Assembly: GCF_900215205.1 (NCBI RefSeq)
Contig: NZ_OBDY01000029.1
Location: 1 to 64,000 of the forward strand
Reading direction: 5' to 3'
Length of the DNA: 64,000 bases
From: Paractinoplanes atraurantiacus
Lineage (GTDB): Bacteria; Actinomycetota; Actinomycetes; Mycobacteriales; Micromonosporaceae
This document shows, in pieces, positions 1-8,365 of this stretch (within the stretch, counting starts at the first letter, position 1; every line of letters starts with the position of its first letter). The notes beneath the pieces are model-generated. The model saw only the letters and a program-made list of their open reading frames with translations, searched no databases and was not told the DNA's origin. A program made the translations under genes and the position numbers.

Positions 1-1
1 C

Positions 2-347
2 CTGCTCTGTCTCTATCAAGCCCTCGCCGACCTGGTCACCGACGCCGCCCGACACCACCGCGTCGACCCCGACCGGATCAGCTTCCTGCGCGCCCGCAAC
101 ACCGCCCGCCGCTCCGTGTCCCGGATAACGGCGGATTTTCCCCCCTCACCACCTGCAACAAGCCCGTGAACACGCCTGGCACGAACTCGGCCGCCGCGTC
201 CACGACCGACCCGGCAGATCAAGCCCCCGCGCCACCAAGCGCTACAGCCGCCGCTACCCCTCCCGCGGCGACCGACCCCCAGCCCGCCACGTCGAACACA
301 CCATCACCCTCCACCGGGTGAAACCCCTACCAGCCCAAACACCTTAA
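2..347 (+). pseudogene. IS4-type transposase C-terminus, frameshifted and cut by the window edge
   Basis: The first reading frame begins upstream of the window and reads LLCLYQALADLVTDAARHH, then stops near 169. The frame one base later continues the same kind of protein (AREHAWHELGRRVHDR ... KRYSRRYPSR ... EHTITLHRVKPLPAQTP) to a TAA at 345-347. This order, a helical stretch with DPDRISF, then a basic region, then a short beta-rich end, resembles actinobacterial IS4-family DDE transposases (recalled family pattern, not searched). The two frames join if one C is removed from the six-C run at 140-145, so a single-base insertion explains the break. The catalytic DDE core lies outside the window. 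It is either a dead insertion sequence or a homopolymer sequencing error. Confidence 0.6.
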
Positions 348-380
348 AGAAGCGCCATTGGGCTCAAACGGCGTCACGCG

Positions 381-884
381 TTGAAGTTGTGCCGGTTGCA
401 TGGCTGCTCGCGGAGGTGCGGGGAGCTGGGCTTGCATGATCCGTTCGAGCGGATACCGCCGCTGATCTGGGACGACGACATCGAGTGGGTGCGGCGCCCA
501 GCTCCGGGCCGCCCCGTCGATCAGACGGTATCCGCTGGTCAGCCGGGCGACGTGCCGCCAGTCATTCCCGTCGGCCGCGCGGACGAGCCGGCCGCGAACG
601 AAGCGGTACCGCGAGCCGAAACGCTGGCGCGCGTGAAGGCAACAGCGCAGCCCGAGACGACAGCGCAGCCCGAGACGACAACCCAGCCCGAGACGACAGC
701 GCGGGCCGAGACGAAGGTGCGGGCCGAGGTGGCAGCCTCGGCGGAGATCACCACGCGGACCGGATCCGCTTTGCGATGTGGATATCCAGTCCCGCCGTCA
801 TTCTTGGCCATACGCGGCGGTCGCGCCACCCAGCATCGGAATCGCGAATGTGGAATCTCGCCGCCTTTTGCGATTCCACTATAA
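381..884 (+). CDS. Doubtful hypothetical protein with hexapeptide repeats
   Basis: An open frame of 167 codons starts with TTG just after the transposase remnant. Its first half has actinobacterial-looking codon use and a plausible stretch (DPFERIPPLIWDDDIEWVRR). The middle is four copies of a six-residue unit of the type AQPETT, encoded by the 18-bp array at 645-716. The last 40 codons are lower in third-position G/C and look non-coding, so even if the start is real the end may be a decayed tail. No ribosome site or family is recognisable, and overlapping frames are also open, which is common in such GC-rich DNA. Outside this frame, the stretch from 348 to 964 holds nothing else I can support. 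Confidence 0.2.
   Translation: MKLCRLHGCSRRCGELGLHDPFERIPPLIWDDDIEWVRRPAPGRPVDQTVSAGQPGDVPPVIPVGRADEPAANEAVPRAETLARVKATAQPETTAQPETTTQPETTARAETKVRAEVAASAEITTRTGSALRCGYPVPPSFLAIRGGRATQHRNRECGISPPFAIPL
645..716 (+). repeat. 18-bp tandem array, four units
   Basis: Four consecutive 18-bp units of the form GCGCAGCCCGAGACGACA. The first two are identical, the third differs at its first three bases, and the fourth is more diverged. The period is the same as in the arrays inside the PfkB kinase and LAL1 genes further along the window. Confidence 0.9.
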
Positions 885-964
885 AGCTCGACGTAGGCGA
901 ATCCGGTAAACGCCTACCTAGTCAAATGCTTTCCGCGCGTGGTGCGTGGGCCGCGCGCTGGGCT

Positions 965-1390
965 TCACGCCCAGAGCGCGACCCACTCGATCTCGTCGCC
1001 GTCGCTGCCGACGTCCTCGCGGGTGGCGATGTTGACGCCCAGGCCGGGCACGTCCGTGCCGTCGGTGAACTCGACCGGGTCCTTCAGCTCGAGGCCCCTG
1101 GCCGTGAGCGCCGGCTCCAGGGCGCCGAACGTCGTGTCGTACAGCTCGATCCCCTCGAACTGCAGTGACCCGGCGATGAACAGGATCGAGGTGAGCAGCC
1201 CGCCGTCGTACCTCAGGAAGAGAGTCGTCTCCTCGTTGCTGAACTGGTCCTCGTAGGGCCGGTTCTCGTCCGGCGCCCCGAAGCGGCCGGCCAGTGCGGC
1301 CCGCAGCTCGTCGCGGCCCGTCCTGAGCAGCACCTCGACGTCACCCGACCGGAGCCCCCGGTGGGGCACCAGCTCCCAGCGCTCGGCCAT
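965..1390 (-). CDS. Conserved-looking hypothetical protein, 141 aa
   Basis: I do not recognise this family. The 141-residue product starts MAERWELVPHRGL, is soluble and acidic, and has no signal peptide or membrane segment. It reads like an alternating alpha/beta single domain: a charged helix (RTGRDELRAALAGRFG), a negatively charged loop, strands (TTLFLRYDGGLLTSILFIAG) and a C-terminal strand rich in D and E. Small proteins of this layout are often orphan immunity-like or stress proteins, but nothing here proves that. It stands alone in front of the methyltransferase gene on the same strand, with a 35-bp gap after the methyltransferase stop reading upstream. Codon use is normal for the window, so the gene is probably real. 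Confidence 0.7.
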   Translation of the reverse strand: MAERWELVPHRGLRSGDVEVLLRTGRDELRAALAGRFGAPDENRPYEDQFSNEETTLFLRYDGGLLTSILFIAGSLQFEGIELYDTTFGALEPALTARGLELKDPVEFTDGTDVPGLGVNIATREDVGSDGDEIEWVALWA

Positions 1391-1425
1391 CTGTCCTCCC
1401 CGAAAGAAGGCTCATGCTAGTCAGG

Positions 1426-2487
1426 TCAGGGTGTCGCCTGGAACACCAGGTTGAAGGGGGTCTCGGCGACGCGGCGGAACTGGGAGAAGCCGGCCCCGGT
1501 GGCCACCTCGCGCAGGCGGCGCTCGCCCGCCTGCGCCCCCAGGGCGGTCCCGACTTCCTGGGACAGTGAGTTGGGCGTACACAAGAAGGTCGAAGCTCCG
1601 TAGTAGACCGCGCCGACCGGGTTGAGGTTGTCGCGCACGGAGTCGCCCGCGAACGGCTCGACGATGAGCAGGGAACCGCCGTGCGCGAGCCGTGAGCGCA
1701 GATGGGTGAGGACGCCGGCCGGGTCGCCCATGTCGTGCAGGCAGTCGAACAGGCAGATCAGGTCGTAGCTGCCCTCCAGGTCCTTGGCCGGGCCCGTTTC
1801 GAAGCGGGTCCGGTTGGCCACGCCCGCCTCGGCCGCCCGCTGCCGGGCCGTTTCGACGGAGCCCGCGTGATAGTCGGTGCCGACGAACGTCGATCGCGGA
1901 TAGGCGGCGGCCATGATGATCGTCGAGGCGCCGAGCCCGCAGCCGATGTCGGCCACCCGGCCGCCGGCCTTCAGCGTGGCCTCGACGCCGTCCATGGCCG
2001 GGATCCACGAGCCGGCCAGATAGGCGTTGTAGCCGGGGCGGAAGAACCGCTCGCAGCCCTCGAACAGGTCCTCATGATGCTCGTGCCAGCCGACACCCTC
2101 GCCGCTGCGGAAAGCGCCGGCGAGCCGGTCGGTGGAGCGGACCGCGGCCAGCATCAGCTCGAAGCCGCCGATCACGCAGGCCGGGCTGTTCTCGTCGGTC
2201 AGCGCCACGGCCTGCTCGGCCGGAAGCACGAAGCGGTCGTCGCCGGACAGCTCGACGTAGCCGGCCGCCGCCTGGGCCGACAGCCACTCGCGGATGTAAC
2301 GCTCGGCGGTTCCCGTACGGGCGGCCAGTTCCGCCGCCGTCACCGGTTTCCCGTCGGCCATGGCCTTGTAGAGGCCCAGCTTGTCGCCGATCACGGCGAG
2401 CGACCCGTTCAGCATCGCGCCGAAGTCGCCGACCGCCTTGAAGACGAAGTCCATCAGTCGCTGCTCGTTCAATGTCGTAGTCGTCAT
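1426..2487 (-). CDS. Class I SAM-dependent methyltransferase with N-terminal winged helix
   Basis: The 353-residue protein transfers a methyl group from S-adenosylmethionine to an unknown substrate. Residues about 20-95 form a winged-helix/dimerisation segment (VTAAELAARTGTAERYIREW) of the type seen in small-molecule O-methyltransferases and in the Rv2258c-like family. The SAM-binding glycine loop VADIGCGLG is at about 178-186, followed by the acidic ribose-binding position in FVGTDYHAGS and by the motif II-like LICLFDCLHDMGDP. I chose the ATG at 2487 because the product then starts MTTTTLNEQRLM, directly before the first helix; the frame stays open far upstream, but that part is antisense to the regulator gene. 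It is divergent from that BTAD-AAA regulator with an 84-bp gap, which suggests the regulator may control it. Confidence 0.85.
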   Translation of the reverse strand: MTTTTLNEQRLMDFVFKAVGDFGAMLNGSLAVIGDKLGLYKAMADGKPVTAAELAARTGTAERYIREWLSAQAAAGYVELSGDDRFVLPAEQAVALTDENSPACVIGGFELMLAAVRSTDRLAGAFRSGEGVGWHEHHEDLFEGCERFFRPGYNAYLAGSWIPAMDGVEATLKAGGRVADIGCGLGASTIIMAAAYPRSTFVGTDYHAGSVETARQRAAEAGVANRTRFETGPAKDLEGSYDLICLFDCLHDMGDPAGVLTHLRSRLAHGGSLLIVEPFAGDSVRDNLNPVGAVYYGASTFLCTPNSLSQEVGTALGAQAGERRLREVATGAGFSQFRRVAETPFNLVFQATP

Positions 2488-2571
2488 GCCGGGCAAGCTA
2501 TTCGGGCCGATTTCCGTTTCGTGTCCGCTTCCCGTCCGCACGGGTGGCGCCGGGCGCGCACAATCACCGGC

Positions 2572-5500
2572 ATGCCCGGCGAGCTGCGCATCCGGCTGTT
2601 CGGCGGCTTCCACGCGGAGGCCGGCGGTGAGCCTGTCGTCCAGTGGCACCGCAGCGCCGCGCTGTCTCTGGTCAAGCTCCTGGCGGTCACGCCCGGCCAT
2701 CGGCTCCACCGCGAACGGGCGGTCGACGTGCTGTGGCCCTCGGTGCCGTCGCGTCTCAACAAGGCGCTGCATTTCGCCCGCCGGGCGCTGGGCGGCGACC
2801 ATCTGCTCCTGCGCGGCGACATGCTCAGCCTGCACGGCTCGCCGCTCTGGGTCGACGTCGACGCCTTCGAGGAGGCGGCCCGGCAGGGCGACATTCAAAA
2901 AGCGCTTGGGTTGTACGCCGGTGAGCTGCTGCCCGAGAACAGGTTCGACGCCTGGGCGTCCACCCGCCGCGATCAGATGCGCGACGTCGTGGCCCCGCTC
3001 CTGCTGTCCTGGGCCGACGGTCTGCGGGCCCGCGGCGACCGGCGCGGCGCGGTGGCGGCGCTGGAGCAGCTCGTCGACATCGATCCGCTGCGCGAGGAGG
3101 CGTACGAGCGGCTCCTCGCCCTGGAGGAGCGGCATCGCGCGCTGCGCTGGTACGCGCGGATCGAGTCGCTGCTGCGCGAGGAGCTCGGCGTCGGCCCGGG
3201 CGACGCGTTGCGGCGCGCCCACCGCGCGCTGCTCACCGGGCCGGCACCGGCCGTGCTCGCCGAGGCCGAGGAGCGCAAGCTGGTCACCGTGCTCGACGCC
3301 GACCTGCGGGGTGAGGCCGACGACGACCCCGAGCGCGCCCGCCGGGACGCGGCGGCGTCGACCGGCCTGCTCGGTGAGATCGCCGAGCGGTGGGGCGGCA
3401 CGGTCCGGCCCCGGGTCGGCGGCGGGATCCTCGCCGTCTTCGGCTATCCGGCGGCGCGCGAGGACCACGCCTCGCGGGCGCTGTGGGCCGGCTTCGAGAT
3501 GTTGCAGCGTTCGGCCGCGCCGCTGAGGATCGGCGCCGCCACCGGCGAGGTCGCGGTGGTGGAAGGGGCCCTCGACGACATCGGCGGCGCCGTCCTCGAC
3601 GGGGCGGCACGGCTGCGGGAGGCCGCTGCCCCGCGCACGCTGCACGCCACCGGGCGCACCCGGCGGGCCGCCCAGCGTGGCTCCTTCCGTTTCGGCGGCA
3701 GCCGCCTGCTGGCGGCGTCGTGGGCGGCCGAGCAGCCGCCCACCGGCGAGCCGCCGATGGTCGGCCGGGCCGCCGAGCTGCGCGCGGTTCTCGGGCTGAT
3801 CGACGAGGCGGTGACCAGCCGGCGCCCGCGCCTGATCACGGTGGCCGGCGCCGCCGGCATCGGCAAGAGCCGCCTGGTCCGCGAGGTCGTGCTGGAGGCT
3901 GTGGCGACCCGGCCCGGCATGCGGGTGCTGCGCGGGCGGTGCCTCGCCGCCGGTGACGGCATCACGTACTGGCCGCTCGGCGAGATCCTGCGCGACGCCT
4001 GCGGCATACCGCTCAGCACGCCCGGCCCGGTGGCCGCCGAGAGGCTCCGCGCCGCGGTACGGCAATGGGATCCGTCGACCGTTCACGCCCTGGCCGCCGG
4101 GGCCGCCATCCGCCTGCCCGGCAACCCGCTCGACGCCGCCGATCCGCGAACTGTCGCCGACGAGCTCGGCCGCGCCTGGCCGCGGTTCGTCAGCGCGCTC
4201 GCCACCCGCGGGCCGCTCCTGCTGGTCATCGAGGACCTGCACTGGGCCGGGGCGCCGATGCTGGCCATGCTGACCCGGCTGCTCACACGCTCGGCCGGAC
4301 CGGTCGTCCTGCTCACCACCGCGAGACCGGAGTCGCTCGAACGTGAGTCCGGCGCCTCCGTCGTGTCGCTCAACGCGCTCACCGACGAGGCCGCCCACGA
4401 GCTCGTCACCCGCCTGCCGCACGATCCGGCGCGCCGCGACGAGATCCTCGCCCGCGCCGAGGGGAACCCGTACTTCCTCGGGCAGCTCGCCGCCCACGTG
4501 GCCGAGGGCGGCTCCGGCGCGGCCCTGCCCGACACCCTGCACGCCCTGCTGTCGGCGCGGGTCGACGGGCTGCCGCCGGCCGAGAAGCGCCTCCTGCGGG
4601 CGGCCTCCGTCATCGGCCGGGTCTTCTGGACCGAGCCGCTGCGCGACCGCCACGACCCTGAGGCGCTGGCCTCCCTCGAGGCACGCGGCCTGGTGCTGGC
4701 CCGGACCGGTCCCGGGCGGGAGGAGTACGCCTTCAAGCACGCCCTCCTGCGCGACGTCGCCTACGCCGCCCTGCCCACCGCCCAGCGCGCCTCCGGGCAC
4801 GCCGACGTGGCGGCCTGGCTCGAGGAGGTCTCCCGCGAACGGGTCGACGAGGTCATCGAGCTCGTCGCCTTCCACTACGCCGCGGCCGCCGACAATGCGA
4901 AGAACGACGATTGGGTACGGGCGAAAGCGTTCCGCTCCCTCATCGCCGCCGGCGTCGGGGCGCGGCGCCGGTACGCCGTGGCCAAGGCGCTCGAGTTGCA
5001 CCGGCGGGCGCTGCGGTACGCGGCGGACCCGGCCGAGGCCCTGGAGGCGATCGGCGACGACCACGAGACCGCCTACGTCGGCGACGACGCCGTCTCGGCC
5101 TGGCGGGAGGCGATCGCGCTCACCCACGGCGACCGCCGGGCCGCGCTCTGCCTGAAGACCGCGCAGATGGTGGTGACCCGCTGGGGCGGCTTCCGCGTGC
5201 CCGCCGACCCGGCCCTGGGCGACCGCGTCATCGACGAGGGGCTGGCCGCGGTCAGCGATCCGTCGACGAAGGCGCGGCTGCTGTCGCTGCGCGCGCTGTG
5301 CGGCTCCCGGTGGTCGTGGACCGGCCGCCCCGATCCGCTGCCCGTCGCGCGCCGCCGCCAGGCCGCCGACGCGGCGTGCGCGCTGGCCGGCCGGCTCGGC
5401 TCCCCCGCGCTGCGCGGCGTGTCCCTGCTCGGCCTGGCCGCCGTCCACTTCCAGGAGGGTCTCTACTCCGACGCCGTCCTGGACGTGCTGGAACAGGTCG

Positions 5501-6303
5501 AGAACGACGGCAGCGATCGGGACCGCGCCCTGGCCCACCTCATCGCCTGTCTGCTCATCACCGACGTCCGCGGCGACCACGTGACCGCCCTGGAGCACGC
5601 GCTCCTCGCGTACGACGGCGCCCGCGACCTGTCCCCGCACGACCGCCTGCACGGCACCGCCGTGGTGATGACCTGCCTCGAACATCTGGGCCGCTGGGAC
5701 GAGATCGACCCCTACCTCGAGCAGCATCTGGCCTTGCGCCAGGGTCCCGAGGCCGAGATGAGCTGCCCGTACATCCGCTCGGGCCCGCTGGTGGCCGCCC
5801 TGTCGCTGGCCCGCCGCGGCGAGCCGGAACAAGCCCGGACGGTGGCCGCCACCGTCACCACCGACCTGGCCCAGCCCGGCAACCCCGAGGCGGCCCGGGC
5901 CCGCCTGCTGATCGAGCTCGGCGATCCGGAAGCCGCCCGCGACCTGGCGCTCCAGCTCGTCGCCCGGCAGCGCCGCCCCGGCCCCGAGGAGATTCCGCAC
6001 GAGGCCCTGGCTCTGGTCGAGTCGTACGAGGCGCTGGCCGACCATCAGGCGCTGCGCGAGTTCCTTCCCACCGCCCGGTCGGCCGCCGGCTACTTCGCTT
6101 CGATCACCCCGCACTGCGACCGCGCCGAGGCGCGAGCCTTGGCCGCCGCCGGCGACCACGCCACCGCGGCCACCCTGCTGACCCGGGCCGCCGCCGTCTT
6201 CGACCGCATGTCCCTGCCGCTCCAGGCCGGCCGCACCCGCGCCGCGGCAAACTCCGTGGCGCGGCCGGACGGGCCGTCCGTAGGCTCGCCACCGTGCGAC
6301 TGA
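2572..6303 (+). CDS. BTAD / cyclase-like / AAA ATPase / TPR multidomain regulator
   Basis: This 1243-residue protein is a STAND-type signalling regulator. Residues 1-240 hold a short winged-helix-like start (LRIRLFGGFHAEAGG) and a bacterial transcriptional activation domain (WVDVDAFEEAARQGD ... YAGELLPENRFDAW). Residues about 240-370 resemble a class III nucleotide cyclase domain (ERKLVTVLDADLRG ... GGGILAVFGYPAAREDHASR), but it is short and probably inactive. The AAA domain has Walker A GAAGIGKS near residue 430 and Walker B LLLVIEDLHWA near 548. The remainder is TPR-like helical repeats. ATG 2572 fits the start of the family. Unlike SARP regulators, no clear DNA-binding domain is left complete at the N-terminus. 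Its stop overlaps the following acetyltransferase start by 10 bp, indicating co-translation. Confidence 0.85.
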   Translation: MPGELRIRLFGGFHAEAGGEPVVQWHRSAALSLVKLLAVTPGHRLHRERAVDVLWPSVPSRLNKALHFARRALGGDHLLLRGDMLSLHGSPLWVDVDAFEEAARQGDIQKALGLYAGELLPENRFDAWASTRRDQMRDVVAPLLLSWADGLRARGDRRGAVAALEQLVDIDPLREEAYERLLALEERHRALRWYARIESLLREELGVGPGDALRRAHRALLTGPAPAVLAEAEERKLVTVLDADLRGEADDDPERARRDAAASTGLLGEIAERWGGTVRPRVGGGILAVFGYPAAREDHASRALWAGFEMLQRSAAPLRIGAATGEVAVVEGALDDIGGAVLDGAARLREAAAPRTLHATGRTRRAAQRGSFRFGGSRLLAASWAAEQPPTGEPPMVGRAAELRAVLGLIDEAVTSRRPRLITVAGAAGIGKSRLVREVVLEAVATRPGMRVLRGRCLAAGDGITYWPLGEILRDACGIPLSTPGPVAAERLRAAVRQWDPSTVHALAAGAAIRLPGNPLDAADPRTVADELGRAWPRFVSALATRGPLLLVIEDLHWAGAPMLAMLTRLLTRSAGPVVLLTTARPESLERESGASVVSLNALTDEAAHELVTRLPHDPARRDEILARAEGNPYFLGQLAAHVAEGGSGAALPDTLHALLSARVDGLPPAEKRLLRAASVIGRVFWTEPLRDRHDPEALASLEARGLVLARTGPGREEYAFKHALLRDVAYAALPTAQRASGHADVAAWLEEVSRERVDEVIELVAFHYAAAADNAKNDDWVRAKAFRSLIAAGVGARRRYAVAKALELHRRALRYAADPAEALEAIGDDHETAYVGDDAVSAWREAIALTHGDRRAALCLKTAQMVVTRWGGFRVPADPALGDRVIDEGLAAVSDPSTKARLLSLRALCGSRWSWTGRPDPLPVARRRQAADAACALAGRLGSPALRGVSLLGLAAVHFQEGLYSDAVLDVLEQVENDGSDRDRALAHLIACLLITDVRGDHVTALEHALLAYDGARDLSPHDRLHGTAVVMTCLEHLGRWDEIDPYLEQHLALRQGPEAEMSCPYIRSGPLVAALSLARRGEPEQARTVAATVTTDLAQPGNPEAARARLLIELGDPEAARDLALQLVARQRRPGPEEIPHEALALVESYEALADHQALREFLPTARSAAGYFASITPHCDRAEARALAAAGDHATAATLLTRAAAVFDRMSLPLQAGRTRAAANSVARPDGPSVGSPPCD

Positions 6304-6851
6304 CGACCGAACGCCTGCTGTTGCGGCCCCTGAGCCCCGGCGACGAGGCCGACGTGCTGGCCTACCGGGGCCGGCCCGACGTCTCCCGCTACCTGGAGAG
6401 CGAGCCCATGGCGCCGGAGGAGGTGAAGCCGTTCATCGCCGAGCGGATGAACGCCACGCGCATCGAGAAGCAGGGCGACCGCATCCTGCTCGGTGTCGAG
6501 GTCGACGGTCACGTCATCGGCGACGTACGGCTGCGCGCGGGCCGCCTCGAGGATCAGCAGGGCGAGCTCGGCTGGGTCTTCCACCCCGGCCATCAGGGCA
6601 AGGGTTACGCCACCGAGGCCGCCCGCGCGCTGGTCCGCCTCGGCTTCGGCGAGCTGGGCCTGCACCGCATCTGGGCCCAGCTCGACCCGCGCAACGAGGC
6701 CTCGGCCCGCGTCTGCCGCCGCCTCGGCATGCGCCAGGAGGCACACCTGGTCGAGGAGTCCCGCTTCAAGGGCGAGTGGGGCGACCTGGCCATCTACGCC
6801 CTGCTCGACCGCGAGTGGCAGGCCGGCGTCGACGACGGACGATGGCGGTGA
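6294..6851 (+). CDS. GNAT-family N-acetyltransferase (RimJ/RimL type)
   Basis: The 185-residue product is a GCN5-related acetyltransferase of the Acetyltransf_3 class, which acetylates amino groups of proteins or small molecules using acetyl-CoA. The N-terminus LTTERLLLRPLSPGDEAD is typical, the acetyl-CoA pyrophosphate loop is visible as HPGHQGKGYATEAARAL, and the C-terminal NEASARVCRRLGMR motif completes the fold. The start is a GTG at 6294 inside the 3' end of the regulator gene, giving a 10-bp overlap and probable translational coupling. The substrate cannot be told from sequence; relatives include ribosomal-protein acetyltransferases and antibiotic or amino-acid modifying enzymes. Confidence 0.85.
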   Translation: MRLTTERLLLRPLSPGDEADVLAYRGRPDVSRYLESEPMAPEEVKPFIAERMNATRIEKQGDRILLGVEVDGHVIGDVRLRAGRLEDQQGELGWVFHPGHQGKGYATEAARALVRLGFGELGLHRIWAQLDPRNEASARVCRRLGMRQEAHLVEESRFKGEWGDLAIYALLDREWQAGVDDGRWR

Positions 6852-7047
6852 AGTCGGTGGCGTCCCGCTCCCACCACTGGGCGGCGGCTTCGTCGGGTGG
6901 ACCAGACGGCCTGTTCCTCGGCGGTCATGGTGGCGGCGAGGTTCTCGCGGGGCGGATGAAGAAAGTGAATCCACCTCGGCCATGGGCGGAACCTATCAGC
7001 GTGGAAAACGCGTTGATCGGGGCGCGCCCCGGGCCGAGTGTGGACAC

Positions 7048-8295
7048 ATGGATTTCGTGAGGGGCCGGGTGCTGAGGCCCGGCGACGAGGGCTTCGACAC
7101 CGTTCACCGGCCGTGGAACCTGGTCGGGCAGGACGTGACCGCGGTCGTGGAGGCGGCCGACATCGACGATGTGGCCGCGCTCGTGCGCCATGCGAACGAG
7201 AACGGGCTTCAGATCGCCACGCAGGCCGGTGGGCACGGCGCCTCGGGCAACGCCGGCGGGGCGGTCCTGCTGCGGCTCGACCGTCTGAACGAGGTACGGA
7301 TCGATCCGGTCGCCGCGACGGCGAGGGCGGGCGCGGGGGTTCGCTGGGGAGCGGTGCAGGAGGCGGCGGCCGCGCACGGGCTGACCGGTCTCGCCGGCAG
7401 CTCGCCGATCGTGAGCGCCACCGGCTACACGCTCGGCGGCGGGCTGAGCTGGTTCGGCCGGGCGTTCGGCTGGGCCGCCGACAGCGTCACCGCGTTCGAG
7501 GTGGTCACCGCGGACGGTGAGCGTTCGCGCGTGACCGACGGTGACCTGTTCTGGGCGTTGCGCGGCGGGGGCGGCGACTACGCGATCGTCACGGCGATCG
7601 AGTTCGGGCTGCATCCGGCGCCGGAGCTCTACGGCGGCCGGATGATCTGGCCACTGTCGAAGGCACGGCAGATCTTCTTGACGTACGCCGAAATCACCGC
7701 CGCCGCGCCGGAAGCCCTGACGCTCTGGCTCGGGGTGCTGAACTTCCCCGGCATGGACCCGCTCGTCACGGTCGACGTGACGTATCTGGGGCCGGCCGCT
7801 TCCGCCGTGGAGTTGCTGCGGCCGTTCGAAAATCCGGTCAGTGACAGTCGCCGCGTCCTGACCCCGGCCGAGCTGGGACAGATCACCGCGGATCCGGTCG
7901 ATCCGAGTGCCGCGGCCTCGCGCAGCCTGTTGCTGAACGGTTTGGACGACGTGGAGGAAGCGCTGCTCGGCCAGCCGCTCGAGCCGGTCTTCGGCGTGCA
8001 GCTGCGCCACCTGGGCGGTGCGCTGGCCGGTCCGTCGGCCACTCCGTTCGGCCCGCTGACCGAGCCGTACTACGTCTACGCGCTCGGCGCGCCCGGGAAG
8101 GCCACTTACGCCGGGCTCGACGAGCTCACCGCGCGGCTGGGCAAGTCGGTGAGCCACCGCAAGCCGTACTTCGCGTTGTCGCCGTCGGACACAGTCGCCG
8201 ACGCCTTCGACCCGGGCACGCTCGACCGGCTGCGCGCGGTGAAGCGGCGTCACGACCCCCGCAACGTCCTGCGCGCCAACTATCCGGTCGTTTAG
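7048..8295 (+). CDS. FAD-binding (PCMH/BBE-type) oxidoreductase
   Basis: The 415-residue protein belongs to the berberine bridge enzyme-like flavoproteins, which oxidise alcohols, sugars or secondary metabolites with bound FAD. The FAD-binding PCMH domain spans about residues 30-200: QAGGHGASGN carries the histidine normally linked covalently to FAD, GLAGSSPIVSATGYTLGGG is the second FAD motif region, and LFWALRGGGGDYAIV follows. The second usual covalent anchor (Cys in a GxCxxV motif) is not seen, so attachment is probably through one residue. The C-terminus HDPRNVLRANYPV matches the BBE tail. ATG 7048 gives the expected N-terminus. The 3' end lies in a 41-bp tandem duplication shared with the convergent repressor gene. 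Confidence 0.85.
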   Translation: MDFVRGRVLRPGDEGFDTVHRPWNLVGQDVTAVVEAADIDDVAALVRHANENGLQIATQAGGHGASGNAGGAVLLRLDRLNEVRIDPVAATARAGAGVRWGAVQEAAAAHGLTGLAGSSPIVSATGYTLGGGLSWFGRAFGWAADSVTAFEVVTADGERSRVTDGDLFWALRGGGGDYAIVTAIEFGLHPAPELYGGRMIWPLSKARQIFLTYAEITAAAPEALTLWLGVLNFPGMDPLVTVDVTYLGPAASAVELLRPFENPVSDSRRVLTPAELGQITADPVDPSAAASRSLLLNGLDDVEEALLGQPLEPVFGVQLRHLGGALAGPSATPFGPLTEPYYVYALGAPGKATYAGLDELTARLGKSVSHRKPYFALSPSDTVADAFDPGTLDRLRAVKRRHDPRNVLRANYPVV

Positions 8296-8365
8296 TTAGC
8301 CATGACAACGGGGGCGCCGGTCCGCCGGTCGTTTAGTTGGCCATGATCACCTGGGCGCCGGTCCG
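8284..8365. repeat. Imperfect 41-bp tandem duplication across two convergent gene ends
   Basis: Copies at 8284-8324 and 8325-8365 differ at 5 of 41 positions. Copy 1 contains the oxidoreductase stop; copy 2 contains the DeoR stop (TTA at 8333-8335 on the top strand) and its last ten or so codons. Copy 1 therefore carries a diverged second copy of the repressor's 3' end. Confidence 0.95.

Noticed and set aside
1426..6159. Very long bottom-strand open frame covering the BTAD regulator
   Set aside because: Antisense shadow of a GC-rich gene; only its last 353 codons (the methyltransferase) look like protein.
6838..6928. Bottom-strand fragments MTAEEQAVWST and DEAAAQWWERDATDFTAIV in adjacent frames, looking like the frameshifted start of a gene
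   Set aside because: Too short to assign, overlaps the acetyltransferase end, and no downstream continuation exists.
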